Source: Modestobacter italicus
Lineage (GTDB): Bacteria; Actinomycetota; Actinomycetes; Mycobacteriales; Geodermatophilaceae
Assembly (NCBI RefSeq): GCF_019799965.1
Contig: NZ_JABGCJ010000003.1
Location: 248,001 to 312,000 of the forward strand
Length of the DNA: 64,000 nt
Direction: 5' to 3'
A program made the position numbers and the translations under genes. Each line of letters opens with the position of its first letter. The first letter of the stretch is position 1. This document shows, piece after piece, positions 49,021 to 58,500 of the stretch. The notes beneath the pieces are model-generated. The model saw nothing but the letters and a program-made list of their open reading frames with translations. It had not been told where the DNA came from and searched no databases.

Positions 49021-50387
49021 GCCTGCTCGGCGGCGGGTGCGGTGACCTCGACCGGCCCGAGCACCCGGAGCTGGTCGGCGACCTCCTCGGCGTCACCGAC
49101 GACGACCGCGGTCAGCCCGGCGGGAGCCAGCCAGCGGCGGGCGGCCTCGGTCACCTCGGCGACGGGCACGGTGGCCAGGGCGCGCTGGTGCTCGGCGAGC
49201 CACTCCGCACCGAGCCCGGCGCCGAACAGCGCCGAGAGCGTGCTGGCCAGGCCGGCGTGCGTCGACGTCCCGAGGGCCATGGTGCCCAGCAGGTACCGCC
49301 GGGCCGAGTCGAGCTCGGCCTCGGTCACCGGGGTGAGCGCCATCCGGCCGAGCTCGTACACCGTCTCCAGCAGCGCCGGCCCGGTGACGCCGGTGGCGAC
49401 GTCGGCCTCGACGGTGAAGGAGGACCCGGCCATCAGGTGCTCGACCGAGCTGCGCGGGCTGTAGGTGTACCCGCGGCGCTCGCGGATGTTCTCCACCAGG
49501 CGGGAGGAGAAGTAGCCGCCGAAGACCATGCTGGCCAGCCGGACGGCGGGCAGCTGCGGGTCGGTGCGCCCGGGAGCCGGGCCGCCGAGCCGGACGTTGG
49601 ACTGCACCGCACCGGACCGGTGCACCAGCTCCAGCGGGCCGGGGACCAGGGTCGGCACGGGCGCGGCGCTGACGGCCTTGCCCTCGGCCACCCAGCCGGC
49701 CAGCGCGGTGCCGACCGCGTCGGTCGCGGCGACCGGGTCGACGTCGCCGACCAGCACCAGGGTGCTGCCGGCCGGCAGCACCCGGTCGCGGTGCAGCTTG
49801 CGCAGGGCGGCGGGCGTGACCGCCGCGACCAGCTCGGCCGCGGGGAGCTGCTGGGCGTAGGGGTGCGCGCCGTAGCGGCGGGCGGCCAGTGCCGACCGGG
49901 CGATGACGCCGGGCTGCGACCGGGCGATGCCGATCCGCTCGACCACCCGCGACCGCTCGGCGTCCACCGGCCCGGCCGGGTAGGTCGCCGCGGTGAGCAG
50001 CTCGGCCACGAGGTCGAGCACGGGGCGGAGGCCGCCGGGCAGCAGCGTGGTGGACAGCAGCATCCGGTCGGCGTCGGCGGAGACCGACAGCTCGCCACCG
50101 TGGGTCTGCAGCAGCTGTGCGATCTCCAGCTGGTCGCGCCCGGCGGTGCCGAGCAGCAGCCCGCCGGTCAGCACGCTGGTGCGGGCGGCGTGCACGGCGG
50201 CCTGCCGCGGCGCGGACGCGGCGAAGGGCACCCGCAGCCGCAGCTCCACCAGCGGCACCCCGGGGCGGGGCACGACCACCAGCTGCAGCCCGTTGGGCAT
50301 CGTCGTCCGGTGCACCTCGGGGACGGGCGTCGGCCGGGGCTCGCCCAGCGGCGGGACCAGGGAGAGGTCGAGCACGGGGGCACTCAT
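49017..50387 (-). CDS. M16 family peptidase, non-catalytic subunit
   Basis: A 456-residue inverzincin-fold protein. Both M16 halves are present (MPNGLQLVVVPRPGVPLVELRLRVPFAA at the N-terminus; SMVFGGYFSSRLVENIRERRGYTYSPRSS in the second), but the metal motif HxxEH is absent where expected (PRQAAVHAARTSVLTGGLL). The Arg-Gly-Tyr-Tyr substrate-binding motif RRGYTYS is intact. This is the classic partner subunit of two-component M16 proteases. It overlaps both neighbours by 4 bp, forming an operon with the catalytic subunit and nudC. Confidence 0.9.
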   Translation of the reverse strand: MSAPVLDLSLVPPLGEPRPTPVPEVHRTTMPNGLQLVVVPRPGVPLVELRLRVPFAASAPRQAAVHAARTSVLTGGLLLGTAGRDQLEIAQLLQTHGGELSVSADADRMLLSTTLLPGGLRPVLDLVAELLTAATYPAGPVDAERSRVVERIGIARSQPGVIARSALAARRYGAHPYAQQLPAAELVAAVTPAALRKLHRDRVLPAGSTLVLVGDVDPVAATDAVGTALAGWVAEGKAVSAAPVPTLVPGPLELVHRSGAVQSNVRLGGPAPGRTDPQLPAVRLASMVFGGYFSSRLVENIRERRGYTYSPRSSVEHLMAGSSFTVEADVATGVTGPALLETVYELGRMALTPVTEAELDSARRYLLGTMALGTSTHAGLASTLSALFGAGLGAEWLAEHQRALATVPVAEVTEAARRWLAPAGLTAVVVGDAEEVADQLRVLGPVEVTAPAAEQA

Positions 50388-51694
50388 CGGGCAGCTCCGG
50401 TCGCACGCAGTTCGAGGATGGCGGCGGTGTCCGGCGAGAGCCCGCGGGCCGCCGTCTGCACCTGCTCGGGGGTGACCGCGGCCAGCCGGGCGGCGAGCTC
50501 GCCGGCCAGCTCGGCCCGGCCGTGGATCAGCTCGGCGGAGGCGAAGCCCAGGGTGCGGCCCAGCACGGAGTCGGCCTGCTGGAGCAGCTGCGCCTCGGTG
50601 CGCGCGGTGACCCGGGCCAGCTCGTCGGCGGGGACGCCGTCGGTGGCGACCTTGTCGACCTCCTCGTGCACCGCGGCCAGCACCCGGTCGACCGGCACGT
50701 CGGCCGGGTGGTGCACCTGGCTGACCAGCAGTGTGGCGTCCCGGACGTCGAACGGGTCGCCGAACAGGCCGAGGTAGCTGCTCTGCGCCACCGCCAGCCG
50801 GTCGGTGTGCAGCAGCCGCCGCTCCAGGCGGGAGGCGTCGCCCTCGCTGAGCAGCTCGGCCAGGAGCACCGTGCCCAGGTAGGTGTCCAGGTCACCGACC
50901 GGGTCGGGCACCCGCCAGCCGATCGCGACCGCGGGGGCCGGGGCGAGCCGGTCCTCGACCACGCCGCGGCGCACCGTGGTGGGCGAGGGTTCACCGACGG
51001 CGGGTGCGGGCGGGGCCGGGCGGGCCGGCACCTGGTCGAACCAGCGCCGCACCAGCGCCTCGGTCTCGGCGACGTCCAGGTCACCGCCGATGCACAGCAC
51101 GGCGTTGGCCGGGGCGTAGTACCGGGAGAAGAAGTCGGTGGCGTCCTCGACGGTGGAGGACTCCAGGTCGACGAAGGAGCCGTAGCCGTCGTGGGTGTTG
51201 GCGAAGCTCTCGAAGGCGATCGGCGGGAGCTGCAGCCACGGGAACGCGCCGTAGGGGCGGTTCAGCACGTTGACCCGGATCTCCTCCTTCACCACGTCGA
51301 TCTGGTTGCGGAGGTTCTCCTCGGTGATCGCCGGCGCCGCCATCCGGTCGGCCTCGAGGAAGATCGCGCGCTCCAGCGCCTCGGCGGGCAGCGCCTGGAA
51401 GTAGTTCGTGTAGTCCTGGTGGGTCGACCCGTTGAAGGTGCCGCCGGCGGCCTGCACGAGGCGGGCGTGCTCCATCTTCGGGACGTTCGCCGACCCCTGG
51501 AACATCATGTGCTCGAAGAGGTGCGCGAAGCCGGTGCGGCCCGGCGGTTCGGAACGCATGCCGACGTCGTAGAAGACGCTGACGGCGACGACGGGGACAC
51601 TCCGGTCGGGCGCCAGGACCACGCGCAACCCGTTGTCGAGCGTGAACCGCTCCACCGGGTGCCGCAGGACCAGGTCACCCTGAGCTGCTGTCAC
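50384..51694 (-). CDS. M16 family zinc peptidase, catalytic subunit
   Basis: A 436-residue pitrilysin/processing-peptidase-like protein. The inverted zinc motif is GFAHLFEHMMFQGS with the distal Glu in VVKEEIRVNV; DNGLRVVLAPDRSVPVVAVSVFYDVGMRSE precedes it. Together with the downstream partner subunit it should form a heterodimer that degrades peptides. The GTG at 51694 lies 7 nt after TAGGGT on the minus strand, so the mRNA is probably leaderless and begins a three-gene operon ending in nudC. Confidence 0.92.
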   Translation of the reverse strand: MTAAQGDLVLRHPVERFTLDNGLRVVLAPDRSVPVVAVSVFYDVGMRSEPPGRTGFAHLFEHMMFQGSANVPKMEHARLVQAAGGTFNGSTHQDYTNYFQALPAEALERAIFLEADRMAAPAITEENLRNQIDVVKEEIRVNVLNRPYGAFPWLQLPPIAFESFANTHDGYGSFVDLESSTVEDATDFFSRYYAPANAVLCIGGDLDVAETEALVRRWFDQVPARPAPPAPAVGEPSPTTVRRGVVEDRLAPAPAVAIGWRVPDPVGDLDTYLGTVLLAELLSEGDASRLERRLLHTDRLAVAQSSYLGLFGDPFDVRDATLLVSQVHHPADVPVDRVLAAVHEEVDKVATDGVPADELARVTARTEAQLLQQADSVLGRTLGFASAELIHGRAELAGELAARLAAVTPEQVQTAARGLSPDTAAILELRATGAAR

Positions 51695-51701
51695 GCGAAC
51701 G

Positions 51702-51707
51702 ACCCTA
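51702..51707 (-). promoter_or_regulatory. -10 element of the leaderless M16-M16-nudC operon
   Basis: TAGGGT (minus strand) ends 7 nt before the GTG at 51694, with no ribosome binding site. Confidence 0.55.
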
Positions 51708-51829
51708 ACCGCGCCGCACGACACGCCGTCGGGGGGACGGTCCGCCCCACCCCGACCGGGTGGGGCGACGAACGCTCCCACCCGGAGCCCGGGTTGCCCG
51801 GCTGTCGCCCGCCTGCCAGGTTCATGATC

Positions 51830-52042
51830 ATGATCTCGCCACCGGACGATCACCGCGCCCGCTCCGCCTTCGTGCGGACCTACGGCTACATCTGCGTCGT
51901 CGGAGCTGTCATCGGGGTGGCCGCGACGGCGTGGGCGCTGACGTGGGACCCGGGCACGGCGGTGGTCTTCGCCGTCCTCACCGTGTTGCTGTTGCCCGCG
52001 TACCTGCTCGTCCGCCGTCGCGCCGGGAGCCGGAGTCGCTGA
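51830..52042 (+). CDS. Small two-helix membrane protein
   Basis: A 70-residue protein: basic N-terminus (MISPPDDHRARSAFVR), two hydrophobic segments (about 20-40, YICVVGAVIGVAATAWALTW, and 43-62, VVFAVLTVLLLPAYLLV), and a basic C-terminus RRRAGSRSR. CAGGTT lies 7 nt before the ATG at 51830; an ATG two codons upstream (51824) is possible. Function unknown. Confidence 0.7.
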   Translation: MISPPDDHRARSAFVRTYGYICVVGAVIGVAATAWALTWDPGTAVVFAVLTVLLLPAYLLVRRRAGSRSR

Positions 52043-52063
52043 TGCACCCGCCGGCCGTGCGCC

Positions 52064-52987
52064 TCACAACACGTCGACGTCGGCCAGCACGCGGTCGATG
52101 ACGCCGTACAGCTCTGCGTGGGTGTTCGGGATCGACAGGTACAGCAGCGCCGGGTTCGGCTTGCCGACGTCGATCAGCAGCAGGGCGGCCCGTTCCCCGG
52201 TGGCGTCGTAGCCCGCGGCGTCCCAGGTGAGGTCGAACTCCAGCACCCATGCCTCGGCCCCGTCGACGGTCAGCGCCTCGTCGCGGCGCACGGTGCGTTC
52301 GTTGGGCTGCGGGTAGTACAGCTGCCGGACCGAGTCGGCCACCGCCTGCGTCGTCCCCTCGAGCGTGCCGGTGCCTCCGCCCCAGCCGTAGGCCTCGACC
52401 AGTGGCCCGGAGGTGCACTGCGCGATGAAGACGTCGACGGCGCCCGGCAGGTCCTCCTGGGTGACGAAGTACTGCCCGGCGGTCTCCTCGGTCTCCAGCT
52501 GGACGCCGCGGTCCCACTCGTACCAGCCGTCGCCGAGGAACGGGTAGGAGATGCCGGCCGCCTCGTCGATGATCCGCACGGTGCCGGGCGGGAACGTGCT
52601 GCGCGGCTGTCCGGGGGTCGCGATGGGCGGGTCGTCGTCCTCCGCCGCGGTCGGCGTCGGGTCGTTCCCGCCGGCCAGCACTGCGATCAGGGCGAGGACC
52701 GCGACGACGGCGAGGGCACCCAGCCCGAGCAGCAGGCCGGTCCGCCGGCGAGGTCGCTGCGGATCCGGGTCTCCCCAGGCGTCCCAGGCCGTCGACGTCC
52801 GCGGGGTGGGGGACGGCTCGAAGGCGCGGCCGACCGAGACCCCCGGCCCGGCGGGGGTGGTGACGTCGGACCAGACCTGCCCGTTCCACCAGCGGACCAG
52901 GCCCGGCGCGCCGTCCGGGTCGGGGTACCAGCCGGGAGCCGGCATGGCGTGCTGCTCCCCGGGAGCACCCCAGCCCGGTCCGCTCAT
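52064..52987 (-). CDS. DUF2510-domain membrane-anchored protein
   Basis: A 307-residue protein. The N-terminal DUF2510 motif is PAPGWYPDPDGAPGLVRWWNGQVWSDV (about 15-42). One transmembrane segment follows (about 83-105, GLLLGLGALAVVAVLALIAVLAGG), then an extracytoplasmic domain with DGWYEWDRGVQLETEETAGQYFVTQEDL and a C-terminal FDLTWDAAGYDATGERAALLLIDVGKPNPALLYLSIPNTHAELYGVIDRVL. DUF2510 binds no known ligand. GGGGGGAC precedes the ATG. Function unknown. Confidence 0.85.
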   Translation of the reverse strand: MSGPGWGAPGEQHAMPAPGWYPDPDGAPGLVRWWNGQVWSDVTTPAGPGVSVGRAFEPSPTPRTSTAWDAWGDPDPQRPRRRTGLLLGLGALAVVAVLALIAVLAGGNDPTPTAAEDDDPPIATPGQPRSTFPPGTVRIIDEAAGISYPFLGDGWYEWDRGVQLETEETAGQYFVTQEDLPGAVDVFIAQCTSGPLVEAYGWGGGTGTLEGTTQAVADSVRQLYYPQPNERTVRRDEALTVDGAEAWVLEFDLTWDAAGYDATGERAALLLIDVGKPNPALLYLSIPNTHAELYGVIDRVLADVDVL

Positions 52988-53006
52988 CTCGTCCCCCCGG
53001 GCCGGC

Positions 53007-54428
53007 TCAGCCGGCGGTGCGGCGCACGGCGGCCAGCTCGCGCCACAGGTGCGCGGTGGCCTCGGCGCCCCGGTAGAGCATCGGCAGCAGCACCCGCTCG
53101 TTCGGGGAGTGGATGCGGTCGGTGGGCAGGCCGGCGCCGAGGAAGACCAGCGGGGCACCGAGCTGCTCGGCGAGGTCGGCCTCGGGTCCGCTGCCGCCCT
53201 CCTTCATGAACAGCACCTGGTCGGCCTGGCTGTCCCAGGCCTGCGCGATGGCGGTGAGCAGGGCGTCCATGTACGGAGAGTCCAGGTCGCTGGCGCAGGG
53301 GGCGACGCCGCCGGCGGGCACGTGCACGTCGGCCTCGATGCCCGCGGGCAGGTTCGCCTCGACCCAGGCCTGCACCATCGGGCCGATCTCCTCCGGCCGC
53401 TGGTCGGCGACCAGCCGGAAGGTGATCTTGGCGTGCGCCTCGGCCGGGATGATCGTCTTGTGGCCGGGGCCGGAGTAGCCGCCCCACATGCCGTTGACCT
53501 CGGCGGTCGGCCGGGCGCCGATCCGCTCCTGGGTGGAGAAGCCCGCCTCGCCGGCGGTGGTGCGGGACGCGGCCGGGCCGGCCAGCCACGCGGCCTCGTC
53601 GAACGGGACGCGGCCCATCAGGTCGCGCTCGCGGTCGGACAGCGGGCGGACGGCGTCGTAGAAGCCCGGCAGGGTGACCTTGCCGTCGGCGTCGTGCAGG
53701 GACGCGACCAGCTCGGCGAGGGCGTGCAGCGGGTTGGGGACGGCGCCGCCGAAGGAGCCGGAGTGCAGGTCGACCTCCGGGCCGCGCAGGGTGATCTCGG
53801 CGTCGGCGAGGCCGCGCATGCTCGTCACCGCGCTGGGCAGGTCGGGGGCCGCCATGCCGGTGTCGCTGACCACGACGACGTCGCAGTCGAGCCGGTCGCG
53901 GTGCTGGCGCAACAGCTCGGCGAAGTACGGGGAACCGGACTCCTCCTCGCCCTCGATGACCATCTTGACCGTGACGGCGGGGGTGTCCCGGCCGGTGGCG
54001 GCCAGGTGGGCGCGCATGCCGAGCAGGTGGAAGGCGACGTTGCCCTTGTCGTCGATGGCGCCGCGGGCGTGCAGCTCGGGGCCGTCGGGGGTCTCGACGC
54101 GGGTGGGCTCGAACGGCGGGTGCTGCCACAGCTCCAGCGGGTCGACCGGCTGGACGTCGTGGTGGCCGTAGACCAGCGCGACCGGCGCAGCCTCGTCGGC
54201 CGAGGGCCACTCGGCGAAGACGGCCGGCGCACCCTCGGTCTCCCAGATCTCCACGGTCGGGAAGCCGGTGCGGCGCAGCGCCTCGGCCAGCCACTCGGCA
54301 CTGGCCCGGACGTCGGCGGCGTGCGCCGGGTCGGCGGAGATCGACGGGATGCGCAACCAGGCGTCCAGGTCGGCGTGCAGGTCGTCGAGGTGGGCGGTGA
54401 CGAAGTCGCGTTCGGCGGAGCTGCTCAC
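53007..54428 (-). CDS. M20 family metallodipeptidase
   Basis: A 473-residue di-zinc peptidase. Metal ligands: YGHHDVQPVD (His, Asp), ARGAIDDKGNVAFHLLG (bridging Asp), VIEGEEESGSPY (Glu pair with catalytic Glu) and the C-terminal FMKEGGSGPEADLAEQL. The lid domain lies between. Sequence order matches the PepV/carnosinase-like dipeptidase group. It is cytosolic and releases amino acids from dipeptides. Its ATG at 54428 is divergent from the alpha/beta hydrolase gene. Confidence 0.92.
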   Translation of the reverse strand: MSSSAERDFVTAHLDDLHADLDAWLRIPSISADPAHAADVRASAEWLAEALRRTGFPTVEIWETEGAPAVFAEWPSADEAAPVALVYGHHDVQPVDPLELWQHPPFEPTRVETPDGPELHARGAIDDKGNVAFHLLGMRAHLAATGRDTPAVTVKMVIEGEEESGSPYFAELLRQHRDRLDCDVVVVSDTGMAAPDLPSAVTSMRGLADAEITLRGPEVDLHSGSFGGAVPNPLHALAELVASLHDADGKVTLPGFYDAVRPLSDRERDLMGRVPFDEAAWLAGPAASRTTAGEAGFSTQERIGARPTAEVNGMWGGYSGPGHKTIIPAEAHAKITFRLVADQRPEEIGPMVQAWVEANLPAGIEADVHVPAGGVAPCASDLDSPYMDALLTAIAQAWDSQADQVLFMKEGGSGPEADLAEQLGAPLVFLGAGLPTDRIHSPNERVLLPMLYRGAEATAHLWRELAAVRRTAG

Positions 54429-54477
54429 GGGCCGAACGGTAACGCGCGCTGCTGGGCGGGCCCGGTGGGGCGCGGGC

Positions 54478-54483
54478 TAGGTT
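54478..54483 (+). promoter_or_regulatory. -10 element of the leaderless hydrolase gene
   Basis: TAGGTT lies 6 nt before the ATG at 54490; no ribosome binding site lies between. Confidence 0.6.
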
Positions 54484-54489
54484 GCCTGC

Positions 54490-55371
54490 ATGGCTGTGGG
54501 GATGCTGCAGGTGGACGTCGGCGACCTGACCTTCGACGTCCGGACCGACGGACCCGAGGACGGCCCGCCGGTGCTGCTGCTGCACGGCTTCCCGGAGACG
54601 TCGCTGAGCTGGTCGGCGGTGACCCCCCTGCTGGCCGGCGCCGGGCTGCGCACCTACGCCCCCGACCAGCTGGGCTACTCCCCCGGTGCCCGGCCCGGCG
54701 AGGTGGACGCCTACGCACTGACCAACCTCGTGCAGGTGACCGCGGACCTGATGACGGCGTTGGACGTGCCGGTCGCCGACGTCGTCGGGCACGACTGGGG
54801 CGCCAACGTGGCGTGGGGCCTGGCCGCCTGGCACCCCGACCGGGTGCGCACGCTGACCGCCGTGTCGGTGCCGCACCCGACCGCCTATGCGCTGGCCTTC
54901 CGCGCCGACCCGGAACAGAAGGAGCGTTCGGCGTACATCAAGCTCTTCCGGCAGGCCGGCAAGGCCGAGGACGTGCTGCTGGCCGACGACGCCCGGCGGC
55001 TGCGGCGGCTGCTCGACGCCCCCGGGGTGCCAGCCGAGGCCGTCGACGGCTACGTGCGGCAGCTGTCCGCGCCGGGCGCGCTGACCGCGGCGCTGAACTG
55101 GTACCGGGCGATGGACTCCTCGACCCGGGTGGACCCGGTGGAGGTGCCGACGACCTACGTGTGGAGCGACGGCGACGTGGCGGTGGGACGGACCGCCGCC
55201 GAGGCGTGCGCGGACCAGGTGACCGGCGACTACCGCTTCGTCGAGCTGGCCGGGATCACCCACTGGGTGCCGGAGCAGGCACCCGAGCAGGTGGCCCGGG
55301 CGGTGCTCGACCGGGTCGCCCGCGGCCCGGAGCTGCACCCCCGCGCCGGCGTCCACGCCCCGCCCAGCTGA
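54490..55371 (+). CDS. Alpha/beta hydrolase (epoxide hydrolase-like)
   Basis: A 293-residue alpha/beta hydrolase. The oxyanion HG motif is VLLLHGFPETSLSW; the nucleophile elbow reads GHDWGANVAWGLA, where Asp is the nucleophile, typical of epoxide hydrolases and haloalkane dehalogenases; a lid (YIKLFRQAGKAEDVL) and the C-terminal GITHWVPEQAPEQVARAVLDRV with the catalytic His follow. Substrate unknown. It starts 6 nt after TAGGTT and is followed by a large hairpin. Confidence 0.9.
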   Translation: MAVGMLQVDVGDLTFDVRTDGPEDGPPVLLLHGFPETSLSWSAVTPLLAGAGLRTYAPDQLGYSPGARPGEVDAYALTNLVQVTADLMTALDVPVADVVGHDWGANVAWGLAAWHPDRVRTLTAVSVPHPTAYALAFRADPEQKERSAYIKLFRQAGKAEDVLLADDARRLRRLLDAPGVPAEAVDGYVRQLSAPGALTAALNWYRAMDSSTRVDPVEVPTTYVWSDGDVAVGRTAAEACADQVTGDYRFVELAGITHWVPEQAPEQVARAVLDRVARGPELHPRAGVHAPPS

Positions 55372-55455
55372 GCCCCGCCTCTGGTCGCGAGATCTGCGAT
55401 CTCGTGGCTCTCAGCGCCCGACCACCACGAGAACGCAGAACTGGGCACCGGACGT

Positions 55456-55497
55456 GGCGGCCCCGACGACCGGCCACCGCCGGTCGGCGGGGCCGCC
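55456..55497. terminator. Bidirectional hairpin between the hydrolase gene and adnB
   Basis: GGCGGCCCCG pairs with CGGGGCCGCC, with an inner GACCGGC-CACC-GCCGGTC stem. A second small palindrome CGAGATC-TGC-GATCTCG lies at 55388-55404. The rest of 55372-55574 has no gene. Confidence 0.8.
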
Positions 55498-55574
55498 TCC
55501 ACGACCTCAGCGGGCCGAGGGCTGCGATCTCGTGGCCAGCACCGCCACGGTGACGACGAGACCGCAGATGTCGG

Positions 55575-58500
55575 TCACGCGCCGGTGACGAGGGTGAGGA
55601 GGCCGGCCTCGTCGAGGAGGTCGACCGGGCGCAGGGTGACGCCGGCGGCGACGTGGTGGAAGCCGGCGCTGACCCGCTCCACCGGGACGCCGGTCAGGCG
55701 GGACCAGCCCAGCCGGTAGGCGGCCAGCTGCACCCCGGCGGCGGCCAGCTCGGCCGCGCCCGGCACCGGGCCGGTCTTCCAGTCGATGACCTCGTACCCG
55801 CCGTCGGGGGTGGCGTAGACCGCGTCGATCCGGCCGCGCAGGGTCAGCGGGCCCAGCGGCGTCTCGAACGGCGCCTCCACGTCGACCGGCTGGCGGTCGG
55901 CCCACTCGCTGCCCAGGAACGCCGTCTGCAGCGCGGTGAGCGCCTCGTCGGGTGCGGCCGCGGCGTCCCCGCTGCCGGGCAGCTCGTCCAGGTCGATCAG
56001 CCGGGAGACGCCGAACCGCTCCTCCAGCCAGGCGTGGAACGCGGTGCCCCGCCGGGCCAGCGGAGCCGGCGCGGCGGGCATGGGACGGCGCAGCCGGCGG
56101 GCCAGCTCGCCGGGGTCGCGGCGCAACGCGACCAGCGCGGACACCGACAGGTGCGCGGGCAGCGGCACGTCGACGGTGCCGCGGGAGTGCTCGGCCCGCT
56201 CCCGGAGCAGCAGGTCGGCGTCTCGCAGCCAGTCGGCGACCAGCGGGTCGTCGGTGGCGTTCAGCGCCTCGGCGGTCAGCGGGTGCGGCCGGCTGGCGGC
56301 GACCAGCTCGGCGGCGGCGGTCAGCGCGCGCCGGCGACCGGAGGACAGCGGGTCGGTCGGCCAGACGCCGACCGGCCACTCCGCCAGGGCCGGGTTCTCC
56401 GCGTCGTCGGCGGGTGGCTCGGCCCAGGCGTCGACCACCCCGGCGCCGTCCTCGCAGGCCTGCTTGACGGCGAGCAGCAGGGACGACGGCCCGCAGACGG
56501 TCTTGCCGTCACGCCACCAGCTGCCCGAGCAGAGCAGCAGGTGCTTGGCCCGGGTCACCGCGACGTAGCCGAGCCGGATCTCCTCGGCCAGGCCGAAGTC
56601 CTTCCACTCGGCGACGTAGTCCTCCAGCGCGTCCCGGACCGCGGCCTGGTCGCCGGAGCCGGGCACCGGCAGGTGCAGCCGGGGCAGCTCGGCGCGGTCG
56701 GTGGTGCGCAGGTCGACCGGCACCGCCCCCGGGTCGCGGATCCAGGAGTCGGAGGCGTCGCCCTTGGCCGGGAACTGGCCGACGGTCATCCCCGGCACCG
56801 CGACGACGTCCCACTCCAGGCCCTTGGCCGAGTGCCCGGTGAGCAGCTGCACCGCCTCCGGGTTGACCGCCACCTCGCCCGGCTCCAGCCCACGTTCGCG
56901 CACCTCGGCGTCGGCCAGGTAGCCGAGGAAGGCCGGCAGCGAGGGCAGCTCGGCCAGCTCGCTGAACTGGGCGGCGACCTCGTGCAGCGCGTCCAGGTGG
57001 GTGCGGGCCCCACCGGGGGTGACGTCGGGGTGGCTGGCCAGCTCGGTCTCCAGGCCCAGGCTGCGCACCACCTCGTCGACCAGGTCCGGCAGCGACTCCC
57101 CGAGCCGGGTGCGCAGGGCGGCCAGCTCGCGGCCCAGCCGACGCAGCCGCTGGTGTCCCTCGGCCGAGTAGGCCTCCGGTCGGCCGAGGTCGTCGAGGGC
57201 CTCGATGATGCTGCCGCGCTCCCGCGGCGGAGTGGGCGCCGCGGGCGCTCCGGGCTCGGGCGGGGTGGCGTCCTCGACCGGCGCGGGGGCGGAGCGTTCG
57301 CGGACCAGCGCCCGGGACCGGGCTTCGAGGGCGGCCAGGTCGCGAGGGCCGATGCGCCAGCGGGCGCCGGTGAGCAGCCGGCCGAGTGCGTCCCCGGCGG
57401 TCGGGTCGACCAGCACCCGCAGGGTGGCGACCACGTCGGACACCTCGGGCACGTCGAGCAGGCCGCCGAGGCCCACGACCTCCACCGGGAGCCCGCGGGC
57501 GCGCAGCGCGGCGGCGATGCCGGGCAGCTGGGCGCGCCGACGGGCGAGGACGGCGATCGTGGGGCGCTTCGCCGGCGCGCCGGGTGCGGCGTCCTCGCTG
57601 CCCTTCCAGCACCGCTCCAGCCGGTCGGCGAGGGCCTCGGTCTCCTCGGCGACGGTGTCGTACAGGCCGACGTGCACCGCGCCGGGCCCGGCGACCGGTG
57701 CGGGCTGCAGGTCCGGCAGCGGCTGCTCGGGCTCGGGCAGCGCCGCGGCGACCGCGTTGGCGACGGCCAGCACCGCCCGGTCGTTGCGCCAGCTGGTCGA
57801 CAGGGTCAGCCGCTCCGCGGGACGGTCCGGCGTGCCGGGGAAGGTGCGGGCGAAGCGCTCGATGGTGCCGGCGGAGGCACCGCGCCAGCCGTAGATCGAC
57901 TGCCGCGGGTCGCCGACGGCGAGCACCGGGTGCCCGCCCGGCCCGCCGAAGAGCGCCTCCAGCATCCGGAGCTGGCCGACGCTGGTGTCCTGGTACTCGT
58001 CGAGCAGGACGACCCGCCAGCGGGCCCGCTCCCGCCGGCCGACCTCGGCGGAGGTGACCGCCACCCGGGCCGCGTAGGCGACCTGGTCGGCGTAGTCGAT
58101 GGCACCGGCCGCGCGCTTGCGGGCCTCGAACGCCTCGACCATCGGCAGCAGCGCGACCCGGGCCCGCTGGCGCGCCAGGACCTTGAGGACCTCGGCGTAG
58201 GGGCCCTTCTTCCGGCCCGCGTCGGGGTATCCCGTCAGCTGGGCCTCGAAGCGGGCCGTCCAGGCGCGCAGCGCCGCCGGGGTGACGTCGTGCTCACCGA
58301 GCTCGGCGGCCAGCTGGAGCACGTCCTCGGTGGTGGTGACCAGGCCGAGCGCGACGTCGCTCATGTCGCCGGTGTGCCCGGCGACGGCGGTGGCCGCCTG
58401 CCCCCAGCACATCGCCGGCCCGAGCACCCCGGAACCGGGCTCCACGCCGATCCGCAGTCCGTGCTCGGCGACGATGCCGGCCGCGTAGCCGTGGTAGGTC

